Assembly (NCBI GenBank): GCA_026119935.1
Contig: JALRMH010000001.1
Coordinates: 1,736,001-1,800,000, forward strand
Direction: 5' to 3'
From: Endothia cerciana
Taxonomy: Eukaryota > Ascomycota > Sordariomycetes > Diaporthales > Cryphonectriaceae
DNA length: 64,000 nucleotides
Below the pieces are notes generated by a model that was given only the letters and a program-made list of their open reading frames with translations, did no database searches and was not told the DNA's origin. Of the stretch, positions 1 to 9,937 are shown piece after piece (the first letter of the stretch is position 1; each line of letters starts with the position of its first letter). The translations under genes and the position numbers were made by a program.

Positions 1-554
1 CGCCCTAGCGTGTTTCCCAGTTTACTTCAGCCTTTTTCACCTGCCAAACAACAGGGGCCACGTAAACCCACGGTACCTTACCGAAGCTTGGTCTTACTGG
101 GCCTTGGTTGGTCCGCTGGTTCGCTGGGCCTCTGAGAGAGGACAGAGACAGATTCTTGCTTTCTCTCCCCGTCAACCTGCAAGTAACCTGCACTTTCCCC
201 AGCTGAGCCCCGATCAACAGGTCACATCACGCCGTTGAGATCACCTCTAGCGCCTCTTTTTAGATCTATAAGGTCCTTCTTTTGGCCGCTGCACCCTCTC
301 GACCTCGCCTTTTTCTACCTCGACTAGTCGGGTTTTTGTCTTCGTCGGCTCGGTCGTCTGTCGACTCCTATCCATAAGGAGGCCCTGCCACAGCCTCCCG
401 TCCATCATTTATCACAAGTAACTGGCACCGGCTGGTCTCTGCTGGCCCTCATCCCTTTCCCGAGGACGTACGTCTCTCGTTTGCCTCGCAGTCTGTCGAC
501 AGATAACCTCTGACCCCCGCACCCTGTCCATCGGTCCTCGACACCGCCGCGAAC
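1..554. other. 5' flank and leader of the PRA1-family gene
   Basis: No credible coding sequence is visible. The last 300 bases are pyrimidine-rich (many CTC, TCT and TCC runs), typical of filamentous-fungal promoters and 5' leaders. The start of an upstream gene is not seen. A 70-codon minus-strand ORF near the edge lacks recognisable features. Confidence 0.6.
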
Positions 555-1085
555 ATGTCACGCATCCAGATCCCCATCGACGCCCTGACGTCCCGGATGA
601 ACCTGGGCGACCGCTTCCAGAGCCTCCGCTCGACCTCCCTATCGAACCGCTTCGCGAACCTCCGGCCCGTCTCCGAGTTCCTCGATGTCAAGCGGCTTTC
701 GAAGCCCGCCAACTTTGCTGAGGCCCAGTCCCGCGTCAACTACAACCTTGGTCACTTCTCCAGCAACTATGCCATCATCTTCGTGATGCTCTGCATCTAC
801 TCCCTCCTCACCAACCCCTGGCTGCTGTTTGACATCGTTTTTGTCGTCGCGGGTATGTACCTGATCAGCAAGCTCAACGGCCAGGACCTCGAGATCGGCC
901 AGACCCGCGTCACCACCTCCCAGCTTTACACGGGCCTCTATGTCATCGCCATCCCCATCGGTCTCTTCGCCTCGCCCATCACCACCGTCATGTGGCTGAT
1001 CGGCGCCAGCGGTGTGGTCATTCTCGGCCACGCCGCCATGATGGACAAGCCACTCGAGGAGGCTTTTTCCGGGGAGGCGGTCTAA
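555..1085 (+). CDS. YIP3: PRA1-family (prenylated Rab acceptor / Yip3-like) membrane protein
   Basis: A 176-residue single-exon protein. PRA1/Yip3 proteins sit in Golgi and ER membranes and bind prenylated Rab GTPases, helping their membrane delivery. The sequence shows the family layout: a soluble N-terminus with a positively charged amphipathic stretch (about 20-60), a conserved 'SRVNYNLGHFSSNYA'-type segment just before the membrane region (about 60-74), a first hydrophobic pair (about 73-105) split by the NPW motif, and a second pair (about 127-165), ending in a short acidic tail. Length is normal for the family (about 160-180). The start is the first ATG of the frame and gives the expected N-terminus. 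The next gene on the same strand begins only 71 bases after this stop, and its frame is open back into this gene. The family assignment is strong. Which S. cerevisiae paralogue it matches is less certain. Confidence 0.88.
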   Translation: MSRIQIPIDALTSRMNLGDRFQSLRSTSLSNRFANLRPVSEFLDVKRLSKPANFAEAQSRVNYNLGHFSSNYAIIFVMLCIYSLLTNPWLLFDIVFVVAGMYLISKLNGQDLEIGQTRVTTSQLYTGLYVIAIPIGLFASPITTVMWLIGASGVVILGHAAMMDKPLEEAFSGEAV

Positions 1086-1156
1086 GTGGTCGGCCGCGAG
1101 CTCCCAAACGTGCGCCCCAATGGGGAAGACCATCGAGGCGAGGGCAAAGGGACAGC

Positions 1157-2461
1157 ATGGCTGCGGGCTACGGGCAGGGCTTCTGGGGCGACGGTAGTGG
1201 CCGGAGGGTGGTGGAGGAGCTGGACAGCGACGACGATTCTGATACACAAGGCGCCGGGTTGATTTCGACAAAGGGCACACGCTTCTCGAGCGATCCCCTC
1301 CGCTTCACGGGAATAGATATGGGGGAGAACATGGCGCGCCTGCGCAGGACTCATGCTTACGAACAATCGGAGGACCAAGACTCCTCGGGCGACTCGGATC
1401 AAGACACGGAGGTGGATGAGGAGGGCAACCCGCAATTCTCCCGGGACGAAGAGGATGCGCTGGTCGACTCTGCCATGAGGCGCATACGACGGGCTCAGGC
1501 CAGCGGCAAGAAGGATGTCAGGTTGAGCAGGGACGAGCTGGCTGCACTGGAGGTTCGGAGGAAGCGAATGCAAGCTGGGGGCGACGGCAAGAAGAAGAAG
1601 AAGAAGAGGGAGCGACGTTACGCAGTGCCACTCTCCCAGCTCGCCCCGGTATCGCAGAAGGAGAACCGCCCGCCACGGGCTCCTGGAGCTATGCCTTCTG
1701 CCGAACCGCTCGACGGACAAGACGGCCAGCCGCCTGTGGGCTGGTTCGCCCACCCTCCCTCTTCTCGACCAGGGACCTCCGGTTCTCGCCGGCGCCAGAG
1801 CAGAGCCTCAGCCTCGGGCCGCGAGGGAAGCTTATCTCCTTTTCAATATAACTACGTTCAGCAGTCCGTTCCCGTCTCATACCCGCGACACACCTCCGAC
1901 CCCGCTGTGCGACCTCGTTCTCCTCGTGGCACTGGTCCCTACGAAGACCCACGGATGTCTCAGTACAACCCATCCGCATCCTTGCCCTCCGTCCCTGCCT
2001 CCCTGGATCCGTTCCGCTACATGACGTCTAGCGCACAAGCACCTCACCACGCTGCCTCCGCCTCATCTCTCCGCGATGTTTCGGGATCCTCAGCTGGCCA
2101 AGCCTACCTCGAGCTCTCCCATCGGGCCGCTGGTGGCGCCTCCCGCCGCCAATCTCGACACATCACTCCAGACGACGATGACGACGACGAGTCGTCCAGT
2201 GAAGAGGATGACAGTGGGGACGACACAAGCGACGAGGTGGACGAGGGCGCACGCATTGGGAGCTCGAACGCCGGGCCGTATACGGATGGGCGGGAGCAGA
2301 TCATTGTGGAGGTGGAGCGGGAACCGGCTCCTGAACCGCGGGTGACAAGGTCCAAGAAGGTGGCCTCTCGTGCACCTTCTCCTAAAGCCTCACCTAAAGC
2401 CTCCCTGAAGCGAAGGTCCGGGGGCGGAGGGAATAGTCGCAGGAAGAAGGGCAGCAAGTGA
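1157..2461 (+). CDS. Disordered acidic/basic hypothetical protein
   Basis: A 434-residue protein read from the ATG at 1157. The frame is open upstream to 992, but that part is the shifted shadow of the PRA1 gene. I do not recognise a family. The N-terminus (Gly-rich, then 'VEELDSDDDSD') is followed by a charged region with a possible helix around residues 90-135, a Lys/Arg run at about 143-154 that could be a nuclear localisation signal, a long Ser/Pro/Arg-rich low-complexity middle, an Asp/Glu/Ser acidic block at about 338-362, and a basic Ser/Pro/Lys tail. Such composition suggests a nuclear, intrinsically disordered protein; this is inference. The first 130 residues look most constrained and may be the conserved part. 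No intron is evident. Confidence 0.7.
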   Translation: MAAGYGQGFWGDGSGRRVVEELDSDDDSDTQGAGLISTKGTRFSSDPLRFTGIDMGENMARLRRTHAYEQSEDQDSSGDSDQDTEVDEEGNPQFSRDEEDALVDSAMRRIRRAQASGKKDVRLSRDELAALEVRRKRMQAGGDGKKKKKKRERRYAVPLSQLAPVSQKENRPPRAPGAMPSAEPLDGQDGQPPVGWFAHPPSSRPGTSGSRRRQSRASASGREGSLSPFQYNYVQQSVPVSYPRHTSDPAVRPRSPRGTGPYEDPRMSQYNPSASLPSVPASLDPFRYMTSSAQAPHHAASASSLRDVSGSSAGQAYLELSHRAAGGASRRQSRHITPDDDDDDESSSEEDDSGDDTSDEVDEGARIGSSNAGPYTDGREQIIVEVEREPAPEPRVTRSKKVASRAPSPKASPKASLKRRSGGGGNSRRKKGSK

Positions 2462-2918
2462 TCGGGCCCTGCTGACCTTTCTTCTTCTTTTCACGATACC
2501 CTGAGGTTCTTCTTTCTGTGCCTGTGAGCATACATGCCCGCCTCCATTCGACTAATTCGACTTGATTGGGGGGGGGGTGGGGGGTGGCGCTGGCCATGGG
2601 AGAAATGCTCTGTTTGTACTTCAGATGACGGTTTCGTGATAGAATGGATTCATAGAACGGGGTCTGTTAATTATATCGTTTAATTTTCTTTGCGGTCTTT
2701 CTCCTCAAGTCCGAATGGGTCCCCGCGCTCTATCGTTCGGTCTGGAGCAGGTGTTGCTGACAGAAGGAAAACAAATCTATTATATGAACGTGGTATCTGA
2801 AGGTACATATCTCAAGTAGCCCCTCCTTTTCGTCCTATATATCATCATCAAATCGTCACTGGTCATCATGATCATTTCTACCAAGAGAGACAACATCCAC
2901 CCCCACCCCACCCCCCTT
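2462..2918. other. Convergent intergenic region with G run
   Basis: Downstream (3') sequence of two convergent genes. It contains a long G-rich run at about 2570-2584 and T-rich stretches suitable for 3' end formation. No gene is seen. Confidence 0.5.
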
Positions 2919-3885
2919 TTAGTCAAAGAACTCCCTCACGCTCTTCATCATCCCCCCACCCCAGCTCCCGCCACCAAACCCACCGACGTCCCTCTCCCAG
3001 CTGTTCCTCTCGACCCTGACGCTCCCCTCCCTGCCCCCCATGCCGCTCGCCATGCGGACCGCCTCGCCCACGAGCCCTATGCCGTCCCCGCTCATGGCCC
3101 GTGCGCCCATGCCCAGCATGCGCTCGAGGCCCGGGGGCAGGCGCAGCCCGAAGCGCGCGAGGAGGGCGGTGAGGGCGCCGCCGGTGACGAGGGGCAGGAC
3201 GACGAGGGTGAAGACCTTGAGCGGGTGGCGCTTCGCGTAGTAGACCAGGTCGCGCAGGAGGCGCTTGAGCTGCTTGTAGGCGCGGGTGAAGAAGCTGGGG
3301 CGCGGGGACCGCCGGTAGGAGGAGGTCGAGGCGCGGTGCTTGTCTTTTTCTCCTCGAAAGCACGTGGGGCGGTGTCAGCCGGACGTGATATATATAGGGG
3401 AGGGGGGCGGAGAGGGTTTCCTTTCGCCTTGTACCTCACCAGCAAGTAGGCCGGCCAGGTAGGTCCGCCGTCGTTGTAGATAAATAATGATAAAATAAAA
3501 ATTAAAAAAAGGTGGGGGGGGGGGGGGAAGAGGTGCGCTGGGGGCACGAAGAAGAAGACATGGACGTACCTCCGCCGAAGAAACCTCTCGTCGAGACGTT
3601 CGGAAGCCCGAAGAAGCCGCTCGCCCGGCTTCCGCCGTGCCGCGAGTGGCGATGCCTGGCGTGCTCGTCGTCGTCGCCGAGCCCGAAGAACGAGGCCGCG
3701 ATGGACTTTGCGCCCGGGGAGCGTGACCGCGAGCGGGATCTGTTGTGGGACTTGTGGCTCGAGGTGGAGTACAGGCTGCTGCGCTTGTGTCTGTCCTTGT
3801 CCTTGGAGCGGCTGTGGTTGTGGTGGGAGGAGGAGTGGTGAGACCTGCGGGAGATGATGGAGGCGGTATCGTCGAAGAGGCCCAT
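2919..3885 (-). CDS. Ser/His/Arg-rich hypothetical protein with one membrane segment
   Basis: Two exons on the minus strand, about 247 residues, family not recognised. Exon 1 (3885-3570) starts MGLFDDTASIISRR and is extremely rich in Ser, His, Arg and Lys (residues about 12-60), followed by 'ASFFGLGDDDE' and a repeated 'GFFGL/GFFGG' pattern. The donor is GTACGT at 3569. Exon 2 (from about 3343 to 2919) joins in phase. Three acceptors (AG before 3343, 3349 or 3352) all keep the frame, so the junction is uncertain by up to three residues; a CTGAC branch site lies about 25-30 nt upstream. Exon 2 encodes Arg/Lys/Tyr-rich sequence, a hydrophobic segment (KVFTLVVLPLVTGGALTALL) likely to span a membrane, then a Gly/Met-rich tail ending SVREFFD. 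Probably a tail-anchored or single-pass fungal protein. No function can be assigned. Confidence 0.72.
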
Positions 3886-4576
3886 GGTGATCGGCTGACT
3901 GCGTGATGAGCAACAAGTGATGAGCAACGAGAAAATAGTGTAGTGGGGATCCGGTAAGCCCCAGTGTAAGGCTGAGGGTGATCTAGGGGAGATCTGATCT
4001 GGTCACAGAGCTACCGGTGGGATGATGGGTCCGACGTCCAGGCGGAACAGCCAATGCTCACTCGCTTCTTGCTCAAGCTCCAATGGCCAGCTCACGATGC
4101 AGGAGCAGGAAGTTCTGCGGCCGCGAGGACATTGGCTGGGGGGGGGGGGAGGAAAGGACCTCCTCCAGCTGGGGTAAGGTAGAAGAAATGGCGGGGCTGG
4201 GGGGGGGGGGGTGAGCTGCTGGAGCAGACCCGTTGGGGACCCCTGAAATTGAAATGCTTCCCGCTAAATTGATTCTGGATTAGTGGGAACGGGAGAAGCT
4301 GGTCAGGGGCCGTTGTGGTTCCGTTCAGTGTTCACCTCTGGGCCCTGGCCCCGGTCATCGGAGGCGGTGGGGAAATTTTCTTGGAGGGGCAGTTGGGTCG
4401 ACCTCTGATTTCATAGCTGCGACAGACTGTTGGGATGAGTCAATCGTTTCGATACTTGTTTATAAGCTAGGCTCAGACTACCGGCCTGACTTCTCACTGC
4501 CCTTGCCTCCTCCTCTGGCCTCTGCAGCAACCATTTGACCCCTTCCCCCCACGATTCACCGGCCACAACAAACAAG
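3886..4576. other. Divergent intergenic region upstream of LYS1
   Basis: A 691-base region between two divergently transcribed genes. It contains two G runs (about 4140-4151 and 4201-4212), a CPC1/Gcn4-type site (separate entry) and a pyrimidine-rich LYS1 leader (about 4490-4560). No coding sequence is supported. Confidence 0.6.
4436..4442. promoter_or_regulatory. CPC1/Gcn4-type site TGAGTCA upstream of LYS1
   Basis: A perfect TGAGTCA sits 135 bases upstream of the LYS1 start. TGA(C/G)TCA is the known binding site of the bZIP factors Gcn4, CPC-1 and CpcA, which induce amino-acid biosynthesis genes on starvation. A lysine-pathway gene is a classical target, so position and target fit. Binding itself is inferred. 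Confidence 0.65.
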
Positions 4577-5875
4577 ATGGCGCCCACCGTGCTTCACCTC
4601 CGGGCCGAGACCAAGCCCCTCGAGCACCGCTCCGCGCTCACCCCATCCACCACCAGGGCCCTCATCGAGGCCGGGTACGAGGTCCACGTCGAGAAGGGCT
4701 GCGGCAAGAAGTCCGGGACGACGCGCATCTTCGACGATGCCGAGTTCGAGGCCGCGGGCGCCAAGATCGTCGAGGAGGAGTCGTGGGTCGACGCGCCCGC
4801 CGACCACATTATCGTCGGCCTGAAGGAGCTGCGCGAGGAGGCCTTCCCGCTCAAGCACGTCCACGTGCAGTTCGCGCACTGCTACAAGGGCCAGGAGAGC
4901 TGGGACACAGTGCTGGCGAGGTTCCCCAGGGGTGGCGGCACGCTCCTGGACCTGGAGTTTCTGGCGGACCCCAAGACGGGGAGGAGGGTTGCCGCTTTTG
5001 GGTAAGGCCAACATGGGTTGGGGGTGGGGGGGGGAGAACCGATGCTGCCTGTGGAATGCCGGCTGACGGGTACGATACAGATACCATGCTGGCTTCGCCG
5101 GTGCTGCGCTCGCCCTGGAGAACTGGGCGTGGCAGCTGTCGCACCCTGCCTCCGAGGCCCTCCCGAGTGTGTCCTCGTACCCTAACGAGAGTGAGTTGAT
5201 TGCGGATGTCAAGAAGGCTCTGGCGGAAGGAGAGAAGAAGGTGGGCCGCCTGCCGCGGGTCATCGTGATCGGCGCGCTTGGTAAGTGGGCAGCAACCCCC
5301 AGTCGGCCTCGCGTTCACGCCGTACAGACACTGACTTTGTACCGTCTTCAGGCCGCTGCGGTAAGGGGGCAGTTGACATGTGCCTCCGTGCGGGTGTGCC
5401 AGACGGGAACATCCTCAAGTGGGACATGGCAGAGACTGCCAAGGGCGGCCCCTTCCCGGAGATCACCGACAGCGACATCTTCGTGAACTGCATCTACCTG
5501 GCATCCAAGATCCCCCACTTCGTCAACACCGACTCGCTCAGGGCCGCCGGTGCAGACCGCAAGCTCTCCGTCGTCTGCGACGTCTCCGCCGACACCACCA
5601 ACCCCTTCAACCCCGTGCCGATCTACACCATCGCCACGACGTTCAACAAGCCCACCGTACCCGTGGAGCTGGAGCAGGGCCCGCCGCTGTCCGTCATCAG
5701 CATCGATCACCTGCCCTCGCTGCTGCCGAGGGAGGCCAGCGAGGCGTTCAGCAATGACCTGCTGCCGCACCTGCTGAAGCTGAATGACTGGCGGAACGAC
5801 CCGGTCTGGGCGGGCGCTGAGAAGCTGTTCAAGGAGAAGGTGGCCACCCTGCCCCCTTCGGCTCTGGAGAAGTAG
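4577..5875 (+). CDS. LYS1: Saccharopine dehydrogenase (NAD+, L-lysine-forming)
   Basis: Last step of the fungal alpha-aminoadipate pathway: NAD+-dependent cleavage of saccharopine to L-lysine and 2-oxoglutarate. Three exons give 382 residues, normal for Lys1: 4577-5001, 5081-5280 and 5352-5875. Introns have GTAAGG and GTAAGT donors and CTGAC branch sites, and all phases join. The N-terminus 'LHLRAETKPLEHRSALTP' is the substrate-domain signature; 'FAHCYKGQ' follows at about 98-105. The nucleotide-binding loop 'VIVIGALGRCGKGA' (about 202-215) crosses intron 2. C-terminal signatures include 'ILKWDMAETAKGGPF', 'NCIYLASKIPHFV' and 'DVSADTTNPFNP'. An ATG 14 codons upstream is in frame, but the one at 4577 gives the family N-terminus. 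The C-terminus (ALEK) is not a canonical PTS1 signal. A CPC1-type site upstream suggests cross-pathway amino-acid control. Confidence 0.95.
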
Positions 5876-7241
5876 GCGAGGACCTGCCGTGTGAGGGTTT
5901 ATGGCATGGGATGGGCGTTTTGGGTTGGGAAATATGAATTAAAAAAAGTGCGCCAGAGGAAGCGCCGCTACGTTGGCCTTCCAACACAACACATAGAAAT
6001 GATCTGCTTCATGTCGACGACATCTGGTCCGACCACATGTCCACTTCAAGTGAAGGAGGATCTGGTGTTACCCGATTTTCATCCGTCTCTTCCAACACCA
6101 TCGATCCCGTGCCCCATGGGTTTTCTTGACTTCAACTCGACCTTGTCATCCGTGTACATCTGCAATCGCCTACGCGTCGCCGTTTGTCCGGCGCTCAGGA
6201 AATATGGCATTGACAACACGACACCGGCCTCTCTGTGGGACCAGATCTTGTGTCATGCTGTCTCCAATATCGTCAGATCTGCGAGGCTGCACCCCGAACC
6301 CCGCAAGCATCGAATTCATGGGCGAAGGACATGTCTGACTGCGGATCGTCAGGCATACGCTCTCAACCTATGCGATGGAGATGAATCAAGAGAGGGAGAT
6401 TGTGGGTCTCTCGTTTCCAGCCTTACGGAGCGGGCCCCCCGAACGATTGGTGGACAGAGGATCCGGGGGCCGAATTGGGCAATTAGCACAAACAAGGTTG
6501 GGCCCGTGACAAGGCTGGCCCTCTCCAGCATTACAGGTGTACCAGTCAGTCTAGACTCTGTTGCCGGACGGGGTGCTGACAGTGGAACATCACTATTGCT
6601 CCTGGGTCGCACTTTGAACGGTCAGGGGAGCGGACCAAGCCCACGAGACCCTGGACTGCCCATAACGGCTGCTCCCTCGTCGATGTAGAAAAAGGGGTGG
6701 GAAGCGGCTGCGCGTGAGGGCGAGAAGTGCCGTGCAGACAGGGCACACACACGAAACCGTTTATGCATGACCTTCCTGCCGAAAACTCCCGCGGCATGCA
6801 TCTGCACCTTGATATTACTGTAATGTTTCGAAGAGGACCCCCCCCCCCTGGAGACGCCCAGGTGCGCCCCCGCTCACCACCTTTACCGCTTACGCTCCAC
6901 ATCCGACAGGGGCCAACTCCCAGCCCTCGCCCGGGGCGCGAAGGAGCAAGGTCAAGCTCTTGGCACGGGGAATACCAATTTTATGAGGTCGTGGTTCGCC
7001 AGCTGAGGATCAAGCTCAGCTTATCTGGGTGCGGCTGGAAAAGGCTTTCTGGTACGACACGAGCCATCGGTCCCACACGGATCGCGCTGGAGGCGGAGCA
7101 CGCATCTCACATGATCCTTCGCCGGTTCTTGATTCTAATATGTAGACGGGGCCTGCCTCTCCGCGGGGAGGGAGGAAAAAAAAAGGGGTGGCCATGCTCT
7201 CATAAAGATCTTACATAGGAGACCCTGATCGGCCGCCGACA
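5876..7241. other. Intergenic region, no supported gene
   Basis: About 1.4 kb between two plus-strand genes. It carries an open frame at 5891-6688 (265 codons), but its translation is low-complexity and resembles no protein, so it is not called. A C run is present near 6839-6848. Confidence 0.5.
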
Positions 7242-8147
7242 ATGCGCCCACGAAGCCTCCTCGCGACCGCGGACCTGCTGCTGCTCTTCCCGGCAGGAGT
7301 GCGTTCGGCCTGCTACAACCTCGACGGCACCACGCCGGACAATTCCTTCCAGCCATGCAATACCAGCGCAGACGTCAGCCCCTGCTGTGCCAACAACAAA
7401 GGCGCCTCGTCGGATATCTGTATGTCCTCGGGGTTGTGCTACGCGCAGATGGAGGACTACAAGGGCCTCATCTACATGAACGGCTGTACCGACAAGACCG
7501 GCCTGTCTGCTGACTGCCCTCATATCTGCCCCGACGGTGAGTTGCCTCCCTATCCCGATCGCCGCTGCGCGCCCGCCCTCCTCGACCCGGACCGGCCTGT
7601 TGACGTCTCGCCCGCAGCGACTACGAACTGGGCCGGGGGTTCAGTCGTCACCCACTGGAACGTCCTCCAGTGCGAGAGGGGCATCTACTGCTGCCGCCCG
7701 TCGACTGAGACGACGAACTGCTGCGACAACAGCTCGGCTGTGATAACGACGGACATCGGGACGCTCCTCCTGTCCACCGCCACCGCGACAGTGGGCACCG
7801 GAACCGCGGCGTCGACCGTGACCATCACCGCGGTCGCCGGGGAGGCGACAGAAACAGCCAGCAGGAACGGGACGGTCGACGCCTCGAGCTGCCCGGCGGA
7901 CAAGTCGGCCGCGGTGGGCGGTGCCGTCGGCGGGGTGCTCGGGGCCGCCCTCCTCGCGTCGCTTGGGGCGCTGGCGTTCGTGCTCATGCGGAGGAGGAAC
8001 GCCGCGGCGCGTCAAGAGGAGGGATATCCCGCGGCCGGCACTCCTGGATATGCGGAGGGCTACCCGAAGCCGGCTCATTATCCTGCCAGAGAACTGAATG
8101 TACCGCCGCAAGAGCTTCCTAACAGGGGCCTGCAGGAGCTACAATGA
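7242..8147 (+). CDS. Secreted Cys-rich, Ser/Thr-rich single-pass membrane protein
   Basis: A fungal surface-type protein of unknown function. It shows a signal peptide (hydrophobic 'LLATADLLLLFPAG', cleavage near 'VRS-ACY'), a Cys-rich ectodomain (about 23-140) starting CYNLDGTT with further Cys in CNTSADVSPCC, GLCY, NGCTD and CPHICPD, a Ser/Thr/Ala-rich stalk, one membrane segment ('AAVGGAVGGVLGAALLASLG', then LAFVLM) followed by RRR as a stop-transfer signal, and a Pro/Tyr/Gln-rich cytoplasmic tail. An 81-nt segment (7537-7617) has a GTGAGT donor, a TTGAC branch site and a GCAG acceptor. It is a multiple of three and free of stops, so the product is 274 residues if spliced and 301 if retained. 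Splicing restores the Cys-rich spacing and is preferred. The layout resembles WSC- or Mid2-like wall sensors, but no family motif was identified. Confidence 0.75.
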   Translation: MRPRSLLATADLLLLFPAGVRSACYNLDGTTPDNSFQPCNTSADVSPCCANNKGASSDICMSSGLCYAQMEDYKGLIYMNGCTDKTGLSADCPHICPDGELPPYPDRRCAPALLDPDRPVDVSPAATTNWAGGSVVTHWNVLQCERGIYCCRPSTETTNCCDNSSAVITTDIGTLLLSTATATVGTGTAASTVTITAVAGEATETASRNGTVDASSCPADKSAAVGGAVGGVLGAALLASLGALAFVLMRRRNAAARQEEGYPAAGTPGYAEGYPKPAHYPARELNVPPQELPNRGLQELQ

Positions 8148-9782
8148 GGCTGGCCGCCTGGCTGTGGCGGCATCGAGAAAAGGTCATCGACCAACAGTCT
8201 CGTACGGCTGAAGTGCAGAAGCTCGGTGATGTCGACTAGGGGTGTCCCAGTGACAGCCCTTAGGCCCTAAAGATGTGACTCATGAATAAGAAGGTATCCC
8301 GGTCGCATATGAGCTTTGCCCCCAGGGCTGGGATGTGCATGACTTAGGTTCTTGTAAATATAACCCGGCTACTATCATCGTCCAAAAAGATTCACGGGAA
8401 CAGATCATCTCCACCGGCGTTGGAAAAGTACGGATAGGCCGATGGATGTTGGTAGCGGATGCATGTTTCAGGGTTGGGATATCAGTGCCGATATTTGAGC
8501 ACGCAGGTTTACACGTGCCGCTGGCAAGAAGTTGGGAGGTGAGATTGAGAGAAGACCCCCCGCAGACACGTGAGAAGGCATATGCTCTACTCTTTTGAGC
8601 CAGTTTACCCTACAAAATTGAATATAATGCAGTCCTTCAAGCTGAATCCCGGAATTGTCTGTGAGGGGAGATCAAGGGCGCGAGCGGGATGAGCCACCAC
8701 GTGCTCCTGGAGTCGAGGCTTGGGAGTTATAATGGGTGGCGGGGGGAAAGCCTCTTCAGATCGCTCAATGATGCCAAAAAGAGGCCTGACGAGCATTCAA
8801 ATTGTGAAAACAATCATGAATGAGACAGAAGAGCGGTGTTTGTGACTGTACGTGGTCGAACCTTCGAAACTTTGGACATTCCGAGTAGCGCTTGCCCCAA
8901 CAACACCATCATGACCGCTTCCGGCTCCGATCCAAGATCCTGATGGACGCAAAGTCAAAGGGAAACACCACTGATGGATGCACTTGAGACCGCAGCGAGG
9001 ACGTTCGCAACATAGTACCAACTTACTGGCAGGACAGCCCATCGAGCGGAACGAACATTGTCATCACAAAGTGTCAAACCTCTGTGGCCGCTCAGGCATC
9101 TTGTTCGCCAAGGCATCACCTGATGGGTGAACATCTCTTCTCGGCAATTGACAGACGACTTCTGCGGCTGAAGGGACAATCGCCGGCTAATGTACACCCT
9201 TTGCCTTCGCAGCGGACAACCCGTCTCCAACGTCCTGGCTTTGGAAGTGGCTGCATCGAGCCCTTGGAAAGAGATAGATGTGACAACGATTATTTCCTAG
9301 CGAGCCAGGAACAAGAGTGTAGGGATAGCAGATAGTACGAGTACTACAAGCCCTTCTAGCGCTCTAAGAGACATTACCTTCTCAAGCAGACTGAGGATGT
9401 AAGTCGTTGAGAGCCTCTGTGGTTGTGACCATCCCCGGTCTCAGCTTCATGTAATTACAGCGTAGATATGGCAGACGACGGCAGTGCTTCAGAGACTCAG
9501 CGTAATGTCTTCGTCGGGATCAGCGACGGCTTACGTTGCGCGTTGCGCGAACCATGTCGGCTCAAAAAAAGAAAAGAGATTTGCGTCAGTCTCGTGGCAG
9601 TGGGCGGCGAGGTCAGACACATGAAATCGCCAAACCCCAACCCTGACCAGACTAACACGTTCCAGCCACAAGATGCTACCCGTCCTGGGCGCCAGCACCG
9701 CCACACTTCAAGGCAGCTGGGAGCTGCGCGTTACGAGCTGCGTTGTTGAACGTCAGTCTGAAGCTCCCAACCATCACCCATG

Positions 9783-9833
<51 letters not shown>

Positions 9834-9937
9834 TCTGCAGACGACACACGACCTTCACTCCTCCGTTACTCCAGCACCACACCACTTCGCCGCCTTAAAC
9901 ACCTCCTTACCATTCCAAACACAGACCGGTCATCACA
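8148..9937. other. Intergenic region upstream of PRE10, no supported gene
   Basis: About 1.8 kb. Only short, uncharacteristic frames occur on either strand. The right end carries a TC/CA microsatellite (separate entry) and the PRE10 leader. Confidence 0.5.
9785..9833. repeat. (TC)n-(CA)n microsatellite in the PRE10 promoter or leader
   Basis: An uninterrupted TC dinucleotide run (about 15 units) passes directly into a CA run (about 9 units). It lies 105-150 bases upstream of the PRE10 start codon, so it is in the promoter or 5' leader. Confidence 0.9.

Noticed and set aside
639..1280. 213-codon minus-strand ORF
   Set aside because: Antisense shadow of the PRA1 gene; His/Asp/Gly-rich translation typical of GC-rich antisense frames.
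5891..6688. 265-codon plus-strand ORF after LYS1
   Set aside because: The translation is compositionally random, with no motif, signal peptide or domain; it lies in the 3' flank of LYS1.
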